A stretch of 64,000 nucleotides of DNA from Nonomuraea purpurea (GTDB lineage Bacteria; Actinomycetota; Actinomycetes; Streptosporangiales; Streptosporangiaceae): contig NZ_JBHSBI010000001.1 of the NCBI RefSeq assembly GCF_042650645.1, positions 496,001 to 560,000 on the forward strand. The letters run 5' to 3'. The notes below the pieces were generated by a model. That model searched no databases. It was not told where the DNA came from and worked only from the letters and a program-made list of their open reading frames with translations. A program made the translations under genes and the position numbers. Each line of letters begins with the position of its first letter. The first letter of the stretch is position 1. Below, piece after piece: positions 44,536 through 52,968 of this stretch.

Positions 44536-45429
44536 TCACGCGCAGCGGGTGCGGGCGGTTGGACCGCGTCCTTGCGGAGTCTCGACGTACGCTTCGACGT
44601 AGACGCAGCCGTGCGTGGTCAGCAGCATGTTGCCGTAGCTCGATGAGTACTCACCGCGGTACACGCTCGGCGCGGAGACGCCATCGGCTGGGCGGTAGGC
44701 GGTGATGTGGACCGCCCGTTCTGGGCTGTGCGGTCCCAGGACGAGCGCCCAACTCGCGGTGCAGGCCGCCTGGTGGCGTAGCCGCAGCCGGCCGAATTCC
44801 GTGCCGTTGGGTAGGTGAACCGCCACGTCGTCCAGCGTGATGACCTGGGCGACGACGTCGGGTGAGCCGCAGCCCGACCGGATGGGGTCCATCGCGTCGG
44901 CCGGCGCCCCGGGGACGGGGAGTTGCTCGCTCAGCGCACGCCATCGCGTGGGCGTTCGGCTCGGCTCCGGGGCGCGGGAAGATTGTGTACCGAGCGTGGT
45001 GGACCAGACGACGGCACCGGCGATGAAGAGCAGGACCGCGCCCGACAACAGGGCGAGCATCCACCGGGCCCGGGGTGTGAGCCGCTCCTGGCGAAATCGG
45101 CGCGCGGACGGATGGGATTCACCTTCGTCTGGCGGGTCCCCGGGGAGGTCCGTCCGTGTCACGGGTTCACCTGACGGGTGACCCGCCGTAAGCCACGCCG
45201 AGCGCCATCCGGCCGGGTCGTCGCCACACGCCTGCACGAAGGATTCGACCACCTCCCAGGACGGCAGTTCGCGCCCAGCCTCGGCCTTTGACAATGTGCT
45301 GTGAGCGTAGCCGGCGCGGTCGGACAGTTGCCGTATCGTCATGTGGCTCTGCGCGCGTAAAGCACGCAGGCGTATGGCGAAACGTTCGACTTCGGTGACG
45401 CCGGATAACGGCTGCTGCTTCCGTCCCAT
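44536..45429 (-). CDS. XRE-type HTH membrane protein with DUF2690 domain
   Basis: 297 residues. The N-terminal helix-turn-helix (residues ~13-68; RLRALRAQSHMTIRQLSDRA, HSTLSKAEAGRELPSW) is followed by a polar linker, one membrane helix (~123-143; WMLALLSGAVLLFIAGAVVW) and an extracytoplasmic DUF2690 domain with paired Cys (RSGCGSPDVV, HQAACTASW). This architecture is common in actinomycetes and is thought to link an outside signal to DNA binding. The gene is divergent from a secreted peptidase. Confidence 0.85.
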   Translation of the reverse strand: MGRKQQPLSGVTEVERFAIRLRALRAQSHMTIRQLSDRAGYAHSTLSKAEAGRELPSWEVVESFVQACGDDPAGWRSAWLTAGHPSGEPVTRTDLPGDPPDEGESHPSARRFRQERLTPRARWMLALLSGAVLLFIAGAVVWSTTLGTQSSRAPEPSRTPTRWRALSEQLPVPGAPADAMDPIRSGCGSPDVVAQVITLDDVAVHLPNGTEFGRLRLRHQAACTASWALVLGPHSPERAVHITAYRPADGVSAPSVYRGEYSSSYGNMLLTTHGCVYVEAYVETPQGRGPTARTRCA

Positions 45430-45754
45430 CGTCTCGCCCTCTGCTCAGGTGCGCGTTTGGACGATTATCCTCCAGGGGCCCCGCGCCCACCAGCCAACCG
45501 TTCGCCCTGGTCACGGGCCCGGCGAGATTGGTCGATTGTTCATCATTGTTCACGTTGGGCGCTTGCCGCTTTCGTTCGGGCGGGCGGCCGACAAAAGTAT
45601 GGGGAGTCAAAACAACCGCCGCGAACACGCGGTTCGCCCATCAGGAAAAGGGCGGCGCAGCAGCATGCGTTCAAGGATCGCGAGTGGAATCTCTTCAGTG
45701 ACAACTGCTCACACCACCCGAACCTACCCACCCATCGAAGCAGAGGAATCGGCT
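45430..45754. other. Divergent intergenic region
   Basis: 325 bp between the XRE/DUF2690 gene and the M23 peptidase gene. It contains AGTATGGGGAGTCAAAAC (45597-45613) and moderately AT-rich stretches that could hold promoters. In-frame upstream extensions of the peptidase frame exist but lack a good start. No other gene is seen. Confidence 0.5.
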
Positions 45755-46696
45755 GTGTTGTCCTCCACGATCAGACGGGCGTGGTCCGTCGTGTCCCTGA
45801 CCATCCTGGTGAGCGTCGGCACAGGTCTGAGCACGGCCGACGCCGCGACGTACCGTGTGACCGGAGCGGACTCGCGAGGGCTGGCCATTCAGAGCGAACC
45901 GCGCGTCGGCCACGTCATCCGGTACGTCCCCAACGGGACCGCGCTCAATGTGGCCTGCCAGATCAACGACGGCGGTCAGGTGGACGGCAAGGTGCACAAG
46001 GGCAGGCCCTTCACCACCTGGGACCGGCTGTCTGACGGCACCTGGGTCTACGACTGGTACATGTCCACACCCACCGTCGGCGCCGACGGCTATTCCCCCG
46101 GGGTCAAGCGATGCGGCGCCACGTCCGGTGTTCCGCCGGTCGCCGCCGGCTGTGTCGACTGGCCCGCCTCCAAGTTCCTGCAGACTCCTCTCACGCGAGC
46201 GGCCAACAGCGGCGCCGGTTACGCGTGGCAGAACGGAAGCTACTACGACGAGGGCTTCCACAAGGGTTGCGGATCGGCAACCACGATGAATCAACACTAC
46301 GCGCTGGACCTCGGCATGAAGCTGGGCGACCCCGTACTGGCACCAGGCGGCGCCGGGACCGTTGAATACGCCGGCTGGGCGCCCAGCGACTGGCGGACCT
46401 GCGGGAAGTACGTGGTCATCGACCACGGCGGCGGCTGGTGGAGCGTGGTCTGCCACCTCGACCAGGTGAAGGTCAGAACCGGACAGACGATCACCGACAA
46501 CACCATCGTGGGGACCGTTGGCGGCACCGGCGGATTCGCTCCGCACCTGCACTTCTCCCTGATGCGCAACGCCAAGATCACACCGAGCGGCGGCGTGTAC
46601 GGCGGGCAGAGCGCCCGGCCACGCCACATGCGCCACCTGGGGTGCACCGCAGGCCATTACGACCACATCACCAAGGGCCAGAAGGTCTGCCACTGA
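45755..46696 (+). CDS. Secreted M23 family peptidase with an SH3-like domain
   Basis: 313 residues from GTG 45755, after AGAGGAA. The signal peptide (RRAWSVVSLTILVSVGTGL, cleaved near ADAA) leads to a bacterial SH3-like domain (~32-110) and a LytM/M23 metalloendopeptidase domain. The zinc ligands are in HYALDLG (H..D) and HLHF. It likely cuts peptidoglycan cross-links during growth or competitor lysis. A long hairpin follows. Confidence 0.9.
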   Translation: MLSSTIRRAWSVVSLTILVSVGTGLSTADAATYRVTGADSRGLAIQSEPRVGHVIRYVPNGTALNVACQINDGGQVDGKVHKGRPFTTWDRLSDGTWVYDWYMSTPTVGADGYSPGVKRCGATSGVPPVAAGCVDWPASKFLQTPLTRAANSGAGYAWQNGSYYDEGFHKGCGSATTMNQHYALDLGMKLGDPVLAPGGAGTVEYAGWAPSDWRTCGKYVVIDHGGGWWSVVCHLDQVKVRTGQTITDNTIVGTVGGTGGFAPHLHFSLMRNAKITPSGGVYGGQSARPRHMRHLGCTAGHYDHITKGQKVCH

Positions 46697-46725
46697 CCAT
46701 CGGCATCACGCGCGCGAGTGGACAC

Positions 46726-46800
46726 AGGAGCCGGCAGTCGCGGTCACCGTTCTTGCATGGGCCAGTTGTGGCCAAGAACGGGCCGCGACTGCCGGCTCCT
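46726..46800. terminator. Long interrupted inverted repeat after the M23 gene
   Basis: Outer arms of 18 bp are perfect (AGGAGCCGGCAGTCGCGG at 46726-46743 and its complement at 46783-46800), and inner arms of 7 bp match (GTTCTTG 46749-46755 with CAAGAAC 46773-46779). The loop is 17 nt. It probably terminates the peptidase transcript, although its size is unusual for that. Confidence 0.7.
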
Positions 46801-46837
46801 CGCCATGCCCCGCCGATCTTCACTAGACTTGCCTGCC

Positions 46838-47578
46838 ATGGGTGCTGAGGCAGGCATGCACTTCGGCCCGGTCGGTGAGCTGGCCGGGCAGGTCGACGAG
46901 GCGCGCACTGCCGTGGAGGAGGGACGCCGGGCGCTGGCCGAGGGGCCCGGGGCCGTCACCTACGCGCCGGTGCCCGTCGTGCCGGGGTCCAACGCGTTCG
47001 GCAACACCTCGAAGGCGACGGTGACGGGATCGGCGCACGCGGATGTGCAGGCGGCCGCGGACAACCTCGCGGAGATCCTCATCGGGGTGCTCGATTCCGA
47101 CGGCGAGCGGATTCGCCGGGTCATCAGGGCGTTCAAGGAGCTCGAAGACGACGTGGCGGATCGCATCTTCGCGGGTGCCAGGCAGGGGTTCGGTGTCTAC
47201 AGCGCTCATGTTCACAGCCACGGGCTGCATGAATACGATGACTTCGTCCGCACTGGGCAGATCGACCGGCTGCACGAGGCGATGAACGGCGGGCCGTCGC
47301 TGCTGGGCGGTGACCTCAACGTGGTCACCAACGACGGCGTCAACCCGAAGAACAACAGCTCCGGCGACGCCATCAACGCCTTCGCCCAGGAGGGCTACAC
47401 GGTCTACTCGGGGGCGACCGACGAAAACGGCGACGTCGTCGGCACCTCGCCTTCCGGCAGTCGCATCGACCACGTGGCCGGTTCGCCCGCGTTCATCATG
47501 GACCAGCCCCGACTGATGGACGGCGCCACCTCCGACCACGACGGCCAGGTGGTCGACGTGCAGGTGCCGGACTGGTAG
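46838..47578 (+). CDS. Helical domain fused to the C-terminal half of an EEP nuclease domain
   Basis: 246 residues from ATG 46838. Residues 1-115 are helical (VGELAGQVDEARTAVEEGRR; DVQAAADNLAEILIGVLDSD) in the style of ESX partners. Residues ~120-246 are the second half of an endonuclease/exonuclease/phosphatase domain, with active-site His (AHVHSHGLH), GDLN (Asp and Asn), SRIDHV (Asp) and TSDHDGQ (Asp-His). The first half of the fold, with its Asn and Glu, is absent here but encoded by the convergent gene, whose stop lies 5 bp from this one. The frame has no stops or shifts. Confidence 0.8.
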   Translation: MGAEAGMHFGPVGELAGQVDEARTAVEEGRRALAEGPGAVTYAPVPVVPGSNAFGNTSKATVTGSAHADVQAAADNLAEILIGVLDSDGERIRRVIRAFKELEDDVADRIFAGARQGFGVYSAHVHSHGLHEYDDFVRTGQIDRLHEAMNGGPSLLGGDLNVVTNDGVNPKNNSSGDAINAFAQEGYTVYSGATDENGDVVGTSPSGSRIDHVAGSPAFIMDQPRLMDGATSDHDGQVVDVQVPDW

Positions 47579-47583
47579 GCCGC

Positions 47584-48621
47584 TCAGCGCGGCCTGATCT
47601 GCACGTCCGTCGCGGCGGCGGAGCGTCCTTCGCCGTCCTGGATGCTTCGGTCGCCCCCGCCCGGCTGGTTGGCCGGCAGCGGGATCTCGCCGCCGTCCAC
47701 GTCGAGCTTGACGCCGTTGCTGCCCTCCGCGCCCGCGATGACATCCCCTTCCCGGACGAGTACGGCATTGCCGAACGAGGCGTTCAACCTGTCACCGAGG
47801 ATGGGGAAGTTGTCGCTGGCTTGGTACTTCGTGCTCGCCTCCGTGTACCTGACCTCCCAGGAGTCGCCCGTACGGCTTTCGAGCTCTCTTTCCAGGCTCC
47901 CGAGGTCGTGCTCGAAGACCTCCTGCACCGTGGCGATGTCCGCATCCTGGCTGGCGATCGCCTGCGCGATGGCATTCATGTCCCGGGAGTCGGTGCCGGC
48001 CGAGTCGCCGGGTGAGTTGCCCGCGCCCTGGCCGACGTTGAGGTTGACCAGGCGTACCGAACGAGGCTTCCACTGCTCGGCTATCAGGTCGAACTGCCGG
48101 CGGTAGAAGTCCAGGTCCTGCCGCTTCTCCTCAAGCACCGTGTCCACCCGCCGGCGGATCTCCTCGGCCACCGAGATCGAGCCGTTGACCAGGCTCGTCT
48201 GGTCGGCGTCGGCCGGCCGGAACGTCACGGTCTCGGCGTCGGCGCTCGAGGGCACCGCACTGAGCTTGTCACGCTCGTCATCGAGGAGCCCCTGCTGCAC
48301 CCGGAGCGTCGTGGCCGTCAGATCGAGCACCTGCGCGATGTTGTCCGCCCACGCGCCGGCCCGCTCGATGTCGTCGGCCAGCCGTTTGCGGTAGTCATTG
48401 AACGCATCGGCGGTGTCGCCCGTCCAGTGCTCCTTGGAGAACACCGCTCCTGCCGCGCTGGTGATCTTCTCCTCCGCGCCGCTTACCTTGGAGCCGAGGC
48501 TCCGCCAGGTGCCGGCCAGCAGCTCCAGCCGCCCCGGGTCGGCCCGTAAATCCCACACGTCCGAGGTGGTGATGGACGCCTGGCTGGTCTCAGTGGTCTC
48601 ACTGGTTGGCTCCGGTGCCAT
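47584..48621 (-). CDS. WXG100 domain fused to the N-terminal half of an EEP nuclease domain
   Basis: 345 residues from ATG 48621 (AAGGG eight bases upstream); GTG 48630 is also possible. Residues ~25-125 form a WXG-type hairpin with EHWTGDTADAFNDYRKRL, then another helical region to ~190. From ~195 the EEP fold begins (SVRLVNLNVGQG with the catalytic Asn; DADIATVQEVF with the catalytic Glu; FGNAVLVREGDV) and stops after RSAAATDVQIRPR. The later motifs (His, GDxN, SDH) are missing but are exactly those found in the convergent gene. Export through ESX is inferred from the WXG domain. Confidence 0.82.
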   Translation of the reverse strand: MAPEPTSETTETSQASITTSDVWDLRADPGRLELLAGTWRSLGSKVSGAEEKITSAAGAVFSKEHWTGDTADAFNDYRKRLADDIERAGAWADNIAQVLDLTATTLRVQQGLLDDERDKLSAVPSSADAETVTFRPADADQTSLVNGSISVAEEIRRRVDTVLEEKRQDLDFYRRQFDLIAEQWKPRSVRLVNLNVGQGAGNSPGDSAGTDSRDMNAIAQAIASQDADIATVQEVFEHDLGSLERELESRTGDSWEVRYTEASTKYQASDNFPILGDRLNASFGNAVLVREGDVIAGAEGSNGVKLDVDGGEIPLPANQPGGGDRSIQDGEGRSAAATDVQIRPR

Positions 48622-48711
48622 GGAGATCACCCTTACATCAAGGCAGCATGACGCGCAAGATCCCCGGTCAGCCGGAGCCGGACGTGCTGGGTCGCGCCCT
48701 CAGGGCGGGCG

Positions 48712-49701
48712 TCAGGGGAGGGGGCGGGTGGAGGCGCGTATGGCCAGCTCGATCGGGTGCACGCGTTCCGTCCCCATCGGTGCGGCTCCGGACAGCAGCT
48801 CGAAGAGCAGTTCCGCGCAGCTTGCCCCCGCCTCGCGTGGGCGCAGGTCGATGGCGGTGATCGGCGGGTCGGCCTGACGTGTGCCCGCGTTGTCGACGCA
48901 TGAGGCGAGCAGCACGCCGGCTCCCGCCTCCCGCAGCAGGGGCGCGACCTCGGCGGCCGCCCCCGCGGGGGCGCACACCAGCGCGTCCGGCCGTTCGCCG
49001 GCCACCGAGAGCAGGGCGCGGGTGGCGGCGCGGACCTCGTCGCCGGTCGCGTCGAACGACACCCGCCGCACCAGCGGTGTCACCCCGCCCGCCACGCACC
49101 AGCCCAGGTAGCCCCGGTGGACGTTGGCCGCCCAGTCGCTCTCGTCGCCGGCCACGATCAGCGCCGGCCTGGACGCGCCCGACTCGCGCAGGTGGTCGAG
49201 CAGGCGGGCGAGCATCGCGGCGTGCTGCGACCACACGACCCCGTCGGCCTGCCGGTCGCCGGGGAAGCGCTCGCACGAGACGGTCGGCAGCCCTGTCGCC
49301 ATCAAGCCCTCGACCACCGGGTCGCCGCCGAGCGGGTCGCCGAGCACCAGGCCGTCCACGCGTGGGGGGCGCGTGCGCCGCTGGCCCGAGGTGATCAGCG
49401 TGACGTCGTAGTCGTGCCGCGCCGCCTGCTCGACCACGCCGAAGACGAACGACATGTAGTAGGACGAGCGGGTCAGGACCTCGGGCACGTGCAGGCCGAT
49501 GGTGCCGGTGCTGGCCCTGCGCAGGTGGCGGGCCGAGCCGTTGGGCACGTACCCGAGCCGCTCGGCGACCCGCGCGACCGCCTCCCGTGTCGTCTCCGAG
49601 ACCCGCCCGGAGCCGCGCAACGCGTCGGAGGCCGTCGTCTTGGACACCCCCGCCTCCTTGGCGACGGTGAGGATCGTGACCGGCTCGTCTGCTGCTTGCA
49701 C
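48712..49701 (-). CDS. LacI family transcriptional regulator
   Basis: 329 residues from GTG 49701, which gives the usual N-terminus of a LacI helix-turn-helix (PVTILTVAKEAGVSKTTASD, with hinge helix NGSARHLRR). A periplasmic-binding-protein-like ligand domain follows. Longer in-frame starts exist but only add non-family sequence. It faces the P1/C45 peptidase genes, and a perfect LacI-style palindrome lies between them. It probably represses that operon until a ligand such as a sugar or peptide-like compound binds. Confidence 0.9.
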   Translation of the reverse strand: MQAADEPVTILTVAKEAGVSKTTASDALRGSGRVSETTREAVARVAERLGYVPNGSARHLRRASTGTIGLHVPEVLTRSSYYMSFVFGVVEQAARHDYDVTLITSGQRRTRPPRVDGLVLGDPLGGDPVVEGLMATGLPTVSCERFPGDRQADGVVWSQHAAMLARLLDHLRESGASRPALIVAGDESDWAANVHRGYLGWCVAGGVTPLVRRVSFDATGDEVRAATRALLSVAGERPDALVCAPAGAAAEVAPLLREAGAGVLLASCVDNAGTRQADPPITAIDLRPREAGASCAELLFELLSGAAPMGTERVHPIELAIRASTRPLP

Positions 49702-49828
49702 GCCCCGATGGTAGTCGTCCCTTCCCGCCTCTCCGGCCGCCCGGTGCTCGGACGTTTCGGTAAACGGTCTGTTTCGCGTGCCCTCTGGGTCTTGTCTCGG
49801 GCGCTTCACGCAATTAAGTTAGCCGAAA

Positions 49829-49850
49829 CTTGCCGGAACGTTCCGGCAAG
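49829..49850. promoter_or_regulatory. 22-bp palindromic LacI-type operator
   Basis: A perfect palindrome with half site CTTGCCGGAAC followed directly by its complement, giving the central AACGTT typical of LacI-family sites. It is 128 bp from the regulator start and immediately before the peptidase genes. CCGAAA just upstream (49823) may be part of a promoter. Confidence 0.8.
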
Positions 49851-49862
49851 CAGAAAGGGGCG

Positions 49863-50547
49863 GAACGTTGCACCTGGCCACCGGGAAGCACCCCGCAGGG
49901 ACAACCGCACCCGCTGGGACGAACTGCCGCTCGTCTCCGGCGCGGTGATCTACGACTTCTCCACCAGGGACACCGCCGTCTATCCCGATGCCGAGCTGGG
50001 CAGGGCAGCGCTGCGCAACGCCGTCGAGGGCAGCTTCCCGGTGGGCCGGTGCGGCGCGGGCCGCACGGCCAGCGCCGGCAAGGTGGACTTCGGGCGGGCC
50101 GAGTTCGCCGGGCAGGGCGCCGCGTTCGGCGTCTACGGCGAGGCCAAGGTGCTGGTGGCGACCGTGGTCAACGCCGTGGGCGCCGTGGTGGACCGCGACG
50201 GCGCGATCGTGCGCGGCAACTACCACGAGGGGGATGGCCTACGCCGCCACCCGCGCGAGGACTACGCCGCCGCCGTCGGCGACCCGGCCCCGCCGGTCAT
50301 GGGCAACACCACGCTGACCGTGCTGGTCACCAACGTGAAGCTGTCCGACGTCGAGCTGCTCCAGGTCGGCCGCCAGGTTCACAGCTCCATGCACCGGGGC
50401 ATCCAGCCGTTCCACACGATGAACGACGGCGACGTGCTGTTCGCGATGACCACCGACGAGGTCGATCTCGCGGGCGTCAAGCCGACGGGCCTGGGAACGC
50501 TGGCCTCCGAGGTCGCCTGGGACGCCATCCTGAGCGCGGTGGAGTGA
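49863..50547 (+). pseudogene. N-terminally truncated P1 (DmpA/S58) family peptidase
   Basis: The coding-like frame begins right after the operator and reads DELPLVSGAVIYDF onward to the stop at 50547. It has the C-terminal two thirds of a P1 peptidase, including GRCGAGRTASAGKV, the autoprocessing/nucleophile region GNTTLTVLVTN and HRGIQPFHTMNDGD. The first ~100 residues of the family (with the GGSAFGL-type region) are absent, and no good start is in frame; GTG 49945 is the earliest in-frame option. It is probably non-functional unless translated from an unusual start. Confidence 0.75.
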
Positions 50548-50665
50548 GGATGCCCTACTTCCCCGCATCCAGCGAAAGGTTCGCCGCTCTGCCGCCCGGG
50601 GTAGTGGCCTTGCGCAGACAATCCGCGGCTCGCTGGCCTGCTCCTAGAACTCATCAGGAGGGTTC

Positions 50666-51733
50666 ATGACCTTTCCCGTGTTCATTTCCACGCAGACCGA
50701 GCCCCGTGCCCGTGGCAAGGAGCTCGGCACCCACCAGCGCAAGCAGATCACCGCAAACCTGGCCGGCTACTCCGACCTGTTCGCGGCCGCGGGAGCCGGC
50801 CCCGCACAGGTCAGGATGTGGGGAGAGCGGGCGCTCGACCGCGCCGCCGACTGGGCGCCCGCCCTGGCCGACGAGATCGCCGGGATCGCCGCGGGCGCGG
50901 GCCTGGAACCATGGCAGGTCGCCGTGGTCAACGCCCGTACCGAGATCCTGGCCGCGATCGACGCGACCGGCGAGGGGGAGTGCTCGACCTCCGTCGTGCT
51001 GCCGGGGGCCGGCCGGCCGCCGCGCACGGTGCAGACCTGGGACTGGCACGACCACCTGCGCGACGCCCCCATGCTCTGGGAGCTCGAACCCAGGCCGGGG
51101 CACGTGGTCAGGACGTTCACCGAGGCCGGGGCGCTGGCCAAGATCGGCGTCAACAGCGCGGGGCTCGGCATCCACTTCAACATCCTGCGTCACGACTCCG
51201 ACAGCGCCGACCTCGGCGTGCCCGTGCACCTGATCGCCCGCAGGATCCTCGACGAGGCGGCCAGCGTCGAGGAGGCCGTCGGCGTCGCCCGCTCGGCGAA
51301 GGTCTCGGCCTCGACCGTCATCACGGCCGTGACCATGCGGGAGGCGGCGGCCATCGAGATCTCCCCGGCGGGCGTGGCGGCCATCCCGCCCGACCCCGGC
51401 GGCGTCCTGCTGCACTGCAACCACTTCCTGGACGCCGCGCTGGCGGTGGGGGAGCGGCACGCCACCGAGCGGCCCTTCACCTACGTCAGGCACCAGCACC
51501 TGCGCGACCACGTCAAGGGGCTGTCCGACGAGGACCTCACCGCGCGGGCGCTGGCCATGCTCAGCCACGGCCCCGACGACGCGCCCGTCTGCGCCCACCC
51601 TGACTTCACGCAGCCGCTCAATCAGCGGTGGGAGACGCTGGCCACGATCGGCCTCGATCTGCCGGCCGGGCGGATGCGGGTGCACCAGGGCGGGCCCTGC
51701 CAGGTCGCCGAGGAGACCTGGCAGACGTTCTAG
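50666..51733 (+). CDS. Peptidase C45 (acyltransferase) family Ntn hydrolase
   Basis: 355 residues from ATG 50666, with AGGAGGG upstream. The nucleophile Cys lies in GECSTSVVLPG, the usual C45 position after autoprocessing, and the family motif KIGVNSAGLGIHFN follows. C45 members (for example isopenicillin N acyltransferase) cleave or form amide bonds. It sits after the truncated P1 peptidase, also an Ntn-type hydrolase, in what looks like one LacI-controlled unit. Confidence 0.85.
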   Translation: MTFPVFISTQTEPRARGKELGTHQRKQITANLAGYSDLFAAAGAGPAQVRMWGERALDRAADWAPALADEIAGIAAGAGLEPWQVAVVNARTEILAAIDATGEGECSTSVVLPGAGRPPRTVQTWDWHDHLRDAPMLWELEPRPGHVVRTFTEAGALAKIGVNSAGLGIHFNILRHDSDSADLGVPVHLIARRILDEAASVEEAVGVARSAKVSASTVITAVTMREAAAIEISPAGVAAIPPDPGGVLLHCNHFLDAALAVGERHATERPFTYVRHQHLRDHVKGLSDEDLTARALAMLSHGPDDAPVCAHPDFTQPLNQRWETLATIGLDLPAGRMRVHQGGPCQVAEETWQTF

Positions 51734-51736
51734 GTG

Positions 51737-52900
51737 TCACTTGAACGCGGCGATCCCGGTCAGCGCCTTGCCGATGACCAGGGAGTGGATCTCGGAGGTG
51801 CCCTCGTAGGTCAGCACCGACTCCAGGTTCACCGCGTGCCTGATGACCGGGTACTCCAGGGTGATGCCGCTCGCGCCGAGCAGCGTGCGGCACTTCCTGG
51901 CGATCTCCAGGGCCTCGCGGACGTTGTTGAGCTTGCCGACGCTCACCTGCTCGGCCGTGATCGTGCCGGCTTCCTTCAGCCGCCCCAGGTGCACCGCGAG
52001 CAGCAGGCCCTTGCCCAGTTCCAGCGCCATGTCGGCGAGCTTTTCCTGGGTGAGCTGGTAGGAGGAGAGCGGCTTGGCGAACACCTCGCGCTCGCCGGTG
52101 TAGGCGATGGTCGTCTCCAGGCAGTCCAGGGCCGCCCCCATCGCCCCGAACACGATCCCGAACCTGGCCTCGTTCAGGCAGCCGAGCGGCCCGGACAGGC
52201 CCCTGGCACCGGGCAGCATGGCCCCGTCGGGCAGCCGGACGCCGTCCAGCACCAGTTCGCTCGTCACGCTCGCGCGCAGAGAGATCTTGTGCTTGACGTC
52301 GTTGACGGTGAATCCCGGCGTGCCCGCCGGCACCAGGAAGCCCCTGATCCCCTCGTCGGTGCGCGCCCACACCACCGCCACGTCCGACACCGAGCCGTTG
52401 GTGATCCACATCTTGGTGCCGTCGAGCACCCAGTCGCCGCCCTGGCGCCTGGCCGTGGTGCGCATGCCGCCGGGGTCGGAGCCGAAGTCGGGCTCGGTGA
52501 GGCCGAAGCAGCCGATGAGCTCGCCGGTCGCCATCGCGGGCAGCCACTGCTGCTTCTGCTCCTCGCTGCCGTATTTCCAGATCGCGTACATGGCCAGCGA
52601 GCCCTGCACCGACACCAGGCTGCGCAGCCCGGAGTCGGCGGCCTCCAGCTCCAGGCAGGCCAGGCCGTAGGAGAGCGCGCCCATGCCGGCGCAGCCGTAG
52701 CCGTCCAGGTGCATGCCGAGCACGCCGACCGCGCCGAGGGTCCTGGCCAGCTCGCGGGCGGGCAGTTCTCCGGCCTCGAACCAGCCGGCGACGTGCGGCC
52801 TGATCTCCTTGTCGCAGACGCGCCTGACCGTGGTCCTGATCTCGCGCTCTTCCTCGGTCAGCAGCGTGTCCAGGGCGAAGAGCGCGGTCGGGGCGATCAT
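51737..52900 (-). CDS. Acyl-CoA dehydrogenase, glutaryl-CoA dehydrogenase type
   Basis: 387 residues from ATG 52900, after AGGGAGGAC. It shows the acyl-CoA dehydrogenase motifs CFGLTEPDFGSDPGGM and KMWITNG, a GCDH-like LRASVTSELVLDGV, CLNEARFGI, and YEGTSEIHSLVIGKALTG near the end, which carries the catalytic Glu (YEGT). The whole is closest to glutaryl-CoA dehydrogenases, which convert glutaryl-CoA to crotonyl-CoA with FAD. The divergent aldehyde dehydrogenase and CoA-transferase genes agree with that. Confidence 0.88.
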   Translation of the reverse strand: MIAPTALFALDTLLTEEEREIRTTVRRVCDKEIRPHVAGWFEAGELPARELARTLGAVGVLGMHLDGYGCAGMGALSYGLACLELEAADSGLRSLVSVQGSLAMYAIWKYGSEEQKQQWLPAMATGELIGCFGLTEPDFGSDPGGMRTTARRQGGDWVLDGTKMWITNGSVSDVAVVWARTDEGIRGFLVPAGTPGFTVNDVKHKISLRASVTSELVLDGVRLPDGAMLPGARGLSGPLGCLNEARFGIVFGAMGAALDCLETTIAYTGEREVFAKPLSSYQLTQEKLADMALELGKGLLLAVHLGRLKEAGTITAEQVSVGKLNNVREALEIARKCRTLLGASGITLEYPVIRHAVNLESVLTYEGTSEIHSLVIGKALTGIAAFK

Positions 52901-52918
52901 CCGTCCGTCCTCCCTATT

Positions 52919-52945
52919 TTGGATCCAATATTGAAAATCCAATAT
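52919..52945. promoter_or_regulatory. Putative GntR/FCD operator
   Basis: ATCCAATAT is repeated at 52923-52931 and 52937-52945 (pitch 14 bp), and the first copy overlaps the palindrome TTGGATCCAA (52919-52928). It lies between the divergent dehydrogenase genes, whose only regulator nearby is the GntR/FCD gene at 55520. Dual control is inferred. Confidence 0.6.
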
Positions 52946-52968
52946 GGCACAGTTAGGGTGCATTTACC

